A stretch of 64,000 nt of DNA, taken from assembly GCA_036490335.1 (NCBI GenBank), contig DASXEB010000023.1:1-64000 (forward strand), read 5' to 3'. Source of the stretch: Palsa-1392 sp036490335. Lineage in GTDB: Bacteria > Verrucomicrobiota > Verrucomicrobiia > Chthoniobacterales > UBA10450. Below the pieces are notes generated by a model that worked only from the letters and a program-made list of their open reading frames with translations, did no database searches and was not told where the DNA came from. How positions within the stretch are numbered: position 1 is the stretch's first letter; each line of letters starts with the position of its first letter. A program made the position numbers and the translations under genes. Below, piece by piece: positions 60,875-64,000 of this stretch.

Positions 60875-61543
60875 TTACTCGTTAGGCGGAGCGCCTTCCG
60901 GCCGGCTGGCGGCCAAGGCCAGCCATTGGCGCACCTCTTCGTCGCTGACTTGCCGGAAGTCGTCGTAAAACTGACCGACCCCAAAGAACGATTCCGGCAT
61001 CGTGGAGCAGATCACCTCGTCCGCTGCGGTTTTTAATTCCAGACAACCCGCGGCCGGCGCCACCGGGACGGCGACGATGACCGCCGCGGGCGCGCGCGCT
61101 CGGACCGCCTGCACCGCCGCGCGCATCGTCGCGCCGGTCGCGAGGCCGTCGTCCACGAGCACGATCGTCCGTCCGCGCAGATCGGGGAACGGCCGGGCGC
61201 CGCGATAAAGGGCTTCGCGTTGCGCCAGCTCTTTCGTTTCCGCAATCGTGGCCGCTTCGATCGCCGCCAGCGCTTTCGCGCCGAGCGCGGAAACGATCTC
61301 GGAATTCAAAACCCGAAGGCCGCCGGAAGCGATCGCGCCCATGGCCAGCTCTTTCTGTCCCGGCGCCCCGAGTTTGCGCACGACGAAAACATCGAGCGGC
61401 GCGCCTAACGACCGCGCGACTTCGTAGCCGACCGGCACGCCGCCGCGGGGCAAGGCGAGGACAAGCAACCCGTCCCGACCCGCGAGATGAGTCAGTTGGC
61501 GCGCGAGGATACGCCCCGCTTCCACACGGTCCGCAAATTGCAT
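60875..61543 (-). CDS. Phosphoribosyltransferase-family protein
   Basis: The 222-residue protein has the PRPP-binding motif TIVLVDDGLATGATMRAAV (about 120-138) and the N-terminal FADRVEAGRILARQL, with LVLALPRGGVPVGYEVA. These are typical of the stand-alone phosphoribosyltransferase domain proteins annotated as putative phosphoribosyltransferases in many bacteria. The substrate base is unknown. ATG 61543 is the conserved start; the frame is open further upstream. Ends PPNE in the 9-mer at 60879. Divergent from the MFS gene. Confidence 0.82.
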   Translation of the reverse strand: MQFADRVEAGRILARQLTHLAGRDGLLVLALPRGGVPVGYEVARSLGAPLDVFVVRKLGAPGQKELAMGAIASGGLRVLNSEIVSALGAKALAAIEAATIAETKELAQREALYRGARPFPDLRGRTIVLVDDGLATGATMRAAVQAVRARAPAAVIVAVPVAPAAGCLELKTAADEVICSTMPESFFGVGQFYDDFRQVSDEEVRQWLALAASRPEGAPPNE

Positions 61544-61658
61544 CGCAAGATAATCGTAGGATGTGGCGCGCCGGTTTGTCGAGTTCGTTAGGCAAATTCT
61601 TCGCTTGGTTTCGAATCGAAAACAGTCGAGGAAATCGCGCCGCCCATCCGGCCGCCAC

Positions 61659-62969
61659 ATGAACCAAAGCACGCCAGCAGAACGCGTCGCCGCCGTCCCC
61701 GCGGACGTGACCGGCTATCCGCGTCGCGTCGTCACCGGCGGCATCTCGTGGCGCGACACTTTTTCGGCCTTCCGGCATCGCAACTACCGGCTCTATTTTT
61801 GCGGCCAGCTCGTCTCGCTCATCGGCACCTGGATGACGAACACCGCGCAAGGCTGGCTCGTTTATCAGCTGACCGGCTCGAAGGCATTGTTAGGCATCGT
61901 CGCCGCCGCCGGCACCGCGCCGATGCTTTTCTTTTCCGCGTGGGGCGGCTGGGCGGCCGATCGGTTTCCGAAACGCTCCGTCCTCGTCTGCACGCAAACC
62001 GCGATGATGATGCTTTCGTTCATCTTCGCGGGCCTGGTCTGGTCGGGAAAAATTCGGCCGTGGGAAATCGTCGTGCTCGGCGTCTTCGGCGGACTCGCGA
62101 TGGCCTTCGACATGCCTGCGCGGCAATCGTTCGTGGTCGAAATTGCGAGCCGCGAAGATTTGATGAACGCGATCTCGCTCAACAGCGCGATGTTCAACGG
62201 CGCGCGCATCGTCGGTCCGGCGGTCGCCGGATTTCTCATGGCGCAGGTCGGGATCGCGCTCTGCTTTTTTCTCGACGGCGTCAGCTTCCTCGCCGTGCTG
62301 GCCGGTTTGCTTCTCATGCGTTTGCCCGCGCATGTCGTTAGGCAAACGCACGGCGGCGCGATCGCGCAATCGCTCGAAGGTTTCACTTATGTTTGGAATC
62401 ACACGCGGGTGCGGACGATTTTCATCCTCTTCGGCATCGTCGGAATTTTCGGCTGGTCGTATTCCGTCCTCATGCCGGCCTTCGCGCAGGACACGCTCCA
62501 TCTCGGCGAACGCGGTTACGGCTTATTGTTAGGGGCGAGCGGCGTCGGCGCGTTGTTCGGCGCGCTCACGACCGCGACTTTCGGAAGCAAAGTGCAACCG
62601 CGGCCGCTCGCCTTTGGCGGCATCTTCACTTTTTGCGCGATGCTTTTGCTCTTCGCTTTCAATCGCAATCTCTACTTCGCGATGTTCTGTCTCGCCGGCG
62701 CCGGCTTCGGCATGATTCTCTTTTTCTCAACTTCAAACACGACCGTGCAAATGATCGTGCCGGACGAAATGCGCGGCCGGGTCATGGGAATCTGGGCGCT
62801 GATTTTCGGCGGCATGATTCCGTTCGGCAGCCTCGAAGCCGGCGCGCTCGCGCATTATCTCGGGACCTCCGCGACCCTCGCGATCGGCGCCTGCATCTGC
62901 GCGCTCGCGGCCCTGATCACGTTCGCGATCGTCAGGCGGCGCGAGGCGCAAATGGCGAAATCTGCCTAA
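61659..62969 (+). CDS. MFS exporter, EntS/enterobactin-exporter-like
   Basis: The 436-residue protein has about 12 hydrophobic segments and the MFS_3 pattern: FSAFRHRNYRLYFCGQLVSLIGTWM, FDMPARQSFVVEIASREDLMNAISLNSAMFN, ARIVGPAVAG, and a later PDEMRGRVMGIWAL. The same subgroup exports siderophores or small lipophiles. ATG 61659 matches the family start. It ends KSA at GCC TAA in a 9-mer (62964). Divergent from the phosphoribosyltransferase gene. Confidence 0.88.
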   Translation: MNQSTPAERVAAVPADVTGYPRRVVTGGISWRDTFSAFRHRNYRLYFCGQLVSLIGTWMTNTAQGWLVYQLTGSKALLGIVAAAGTAPMLFFSAWGGWAADRFPKRSVLVCTQTAMMMLSFIFAGLVWSGKIRPWEIVVLGVFGGLAMAFDMPARQSFVVEIASREDLMNAISLNSAMFNGARIVGPAVAGFLMAQVGIALCFFLDGVSFLAVLAGLLLMRLPAHVVRQTHGGAIAQSLEGFTYVWNHTRVRTIFILFGIVGIFGWSYSVLMPAFAQDTLHLGERGYGLLLGASGVGALFGALTTATFGSKVQPRPLAFGGIFTFCAMLLLFAFNRNLYFAMFCLAGAGFGMILFFSTSNTTVQMIVPDEMRGRVMGIWALIFGGMIPFGSLEAGALAHYLGTSATLAIGACICALAALITFAIVRRREAQMAKSA

Positions 62970-63006
62970 CGAGTGGCTCATGGCGATGGGTGCGCGCACA
63001 CGCACT

Positions 63007-63131
63007 TGTCATCCTGAGCCGGCGAAGCGCGGTGAAGGACCTCGCAAAAGGCCAATTGACGTATCGCTTTTTGAGAGGAAGCGCGCGCTGCGAGGCGAGA
63101 TCCTTCGCCGTCTCCGCGGCTCGGGATGACA
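63007..63131. repeat. Intergenic imperfect inverted repeat
   Basis: The left part has GTCATCCTGAGCCGGCGAAG...GAAGGACCTCGC and the right part GCGAGATCCTTCGCCG...GGCTCGGGATGACA. They are inverted near-copies and could form a long hairpin. GTCATCCTGAGC with GAAGGATCTC text recurs in intergenic repeats of many environmental bacteria (from memory). Confidence 0.65.
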
Positions 63132-63185
63132 AGGCGCGCGAATTTGCCTAACGACTAAGCGAATCCGGCGACGGCGGCGCTGCTG

Positions 63186-63239
63186 TCGTTAGGCATTGTT
63201 AGGCAGATTCGTTAGGCAAACCATCGGAGCGCCTAACGA
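63186..63239. repeat. Cluster of 9-mer copies
   Basis: Within 54 bp: TCGTTAGGC at 63186, the near-copy TTGTTAGGC at 63197, TCGTTAGGC at 63209, and GCCTAACGA at 63231. The last two are inverted with a 13-bp loop and could form a 9-bp hairpin. Another forward copy is at 63146. Confidence 0.9.
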
Positions 63240-63243
63240 CTCC

Positions 63244-63609
63244 TCAAAGATGCAGGTGGGTCGCGATCCAGATGATCGCGGCGGAAAGCGCGAGGACGAG
63301 GACGATGAAAAGCAGCCGGCCTTCGCTTCGCTGTTTACGCAAGGAGCGCGGCCGCCGGTTGTCCCAGGCAACGTCGCCGTAACGCTTGTCGGCCGGGCGG
63401 GAAAAAACATCGAGGCGTTTGCTCTCGCCGCTCGCTCGCTCGAGCAGCTCTTCCTTTTGCCGGCGCTCATTTTCCGCGGCGACGCGCGGTGCGTCCTCGA
63501 TCATGCGCTCGAGGTCGGACATCTGCCGGCGCAGATCATCCTCCTGCTGCGCGAGCTCCTGCTGCTTGCGAGTCAGCGGCGTGTTGCTCGGGACGCGTCG
63601 GCGAGCCAT
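63244..63609 (-). CDS. Coiled-coil membrane-anchored protein, 121 residues
   Basis: N-terminal coiled coil (about 14-65: KQQELAQQEDDLRRQMSDLERMI) with basic stretches, and one C-terminal membrane segment (LLFIVLVLALSAAIIWIATHL, about 98-118). This is a tail-anchored layout. No family recognised. Follows the gene at 63616 with a six-base gap holding a 9-mer, so probably co-transcribed. Confidence 0.6.
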   Translation of the reverse strand: MARRRVPSNTPLTRKQQELAQQEDDLRRQMSDLERMIEDAPRVAAENERRQKEELLERASGESKRLDVFSRPADKRYGDVAWDNRRPRSLRKQRSEGRLLFIVLVLALSAAIIWIATHLHL

Positions 63610-63615
63610 GCGCGC

Positions 63616-64000
63616 CTAACGACCACTGTGGGTCATGAAGAAAAATATGCCGAGCGCGATGAGGGCGAAAATCATGAGCGGCAAAGTGAAGGCGAGACCG
63701 ATTTGCAGCCATTGCGCGAAACTGTGGGCCGAGCTCGTGGTCTCGTAACCGCTCGAAGTTTCCGGCAGCGGCATTTCGCGATGCTCCTCCGTCGTCGTGG
63801 CCTGGAGCCGGCTGCGCTGCTGGCTGTATTCGGTGCGCGCGTCGTCCACCGTGCTCAGGGCGCGGCTCAATTCCTTGTTTAATTCCGCCGGATTCCAGGT
63901 CTTCGGATCGATCGCTTCGAGCAGCTCGAGGTGTTGCGCAAAACTTTCCCGCGTCGCGCGCAGTTGCTCCATTTTTTTCTGCGCGTCGTAAGCCTCGCGC
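63616..64000 (-). CDS. Coiled-coil membrane protein, possibly cut by window edge
   Basis: From ATG 63972 the protein has 118 residues: a helical N-terminus (ATRESFAQHLELLEAIDP), a Ser/Thr-rich linker and one membrane segment (LQIGLAFTLPLMIFALIALGIFFF, split here). The frame stays open to the window edge (REAYDAQKK before the Met), so the true start may be beyond it. No family recognised. Paired with the tail-anchored protein downstream; TAG stop is part of the 9-mer at 63614. Confidence 0.55.
   Translation of the reverse strand, partial: REAYDAQKKMEQLRATRESFAQHLELLEAIDPKTWNPAELNKELSRALSTVDDARTEYSQQRSRLQATTTEEHREMPLPETSSGYETTSSAHSFAQWLQIGLAFTLPLMIFALIALGIFFFMTHSGR

Overview
The window is GC-rich (about 60% by eye) and bacterial. 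The gene content points to a soil-type Verrucomicrobiota: NiFe-hydrogenase maturation genes, an Mla-type lipid transporter, DUF5069, a Dop/PafA-family enzyme outside Actinobacteria, and a histone-H1-like basic protein. No rRNA or marker gene fixes the taxon, so the assignment is inference.

Layout. 1-7373: the end of a NiFe-hydrogenase large subunit, then hypB, hypA, hypF, a HypC-like paralogue, hypC, hypD, a GmhA-like SIS protein and hypE, packed head to tail. 7385-11811 (minus): an EmrA/EmrB/outer-membrane-factor efflux operon; the N-terminus of the outer-membrane factor is built from 21-bp repeats. 11886-18909: a Dop-like ligase/deamidase, a basic DNA-binding protein, glycogen phosphorylase, a rhomboid protease and a DsbA-like protein. 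19145-25612: infC (probable ATT start), an ECF sigma factor, mlaD-mlaF-mlaE, a DUF5069 protein and an OmpR-type two-component pair. 25675-33341: an outer-membrane protein with an in-frame TAG, methyltransferases, pdxH, a YycJ-like hydrolase, GNAT and VOC proteins, fumC and an HTH-receiver protein. A tRNA-Val(GAC) lies at 33418-33489.

33505-49336 is a Mu-like transposable element, 15.8 kb long. It has matching 5'-TGT...ACA-3' inverted ends, internal copies of the end site and a 4-bp ACCC flanking repeat. It carries a MuA-type transposase, a MuB-type ATPase, a divergent repressor/Ner-like pair and a few virion genes (MuF-like, I-like, tape measure, a morphogenesis-like protein). I see no terminase, portal, major capsid, sheath, tube, baseplate or lysis gene.

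49379-55374: a small lipoprotein, a cupredoxin/histidine kinase/porin operon, and a fused sulfate adenylyltransferase-APS kinase. 56367-60878 looks foreign or decaying: two toxin-antitoxin loci (one toxin frameshifted), DUF4238-like genes, fragments of AraC and aldo/keto-reductase genes, and a large 21-bp repeat array. 60875-64000: a phosphoribosyltransferase, an MFS exporter, and two small coiled-coil membrane proteins.

The most striking signal cuts across all of this. The non-palindromic 9-mer GCCTAACGA (reverse complement TCGTTAGGC) occurs about 84 times where about 0.5 is expected. It is on both strands (about 37 and 47), in genes and between them, at about 1.3 per kb. That is the density and distribution of a DNA-uptake-type sequence. 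It often supplies stop codons or abuts start codons, and it is equally dense inside the Mu-like element.
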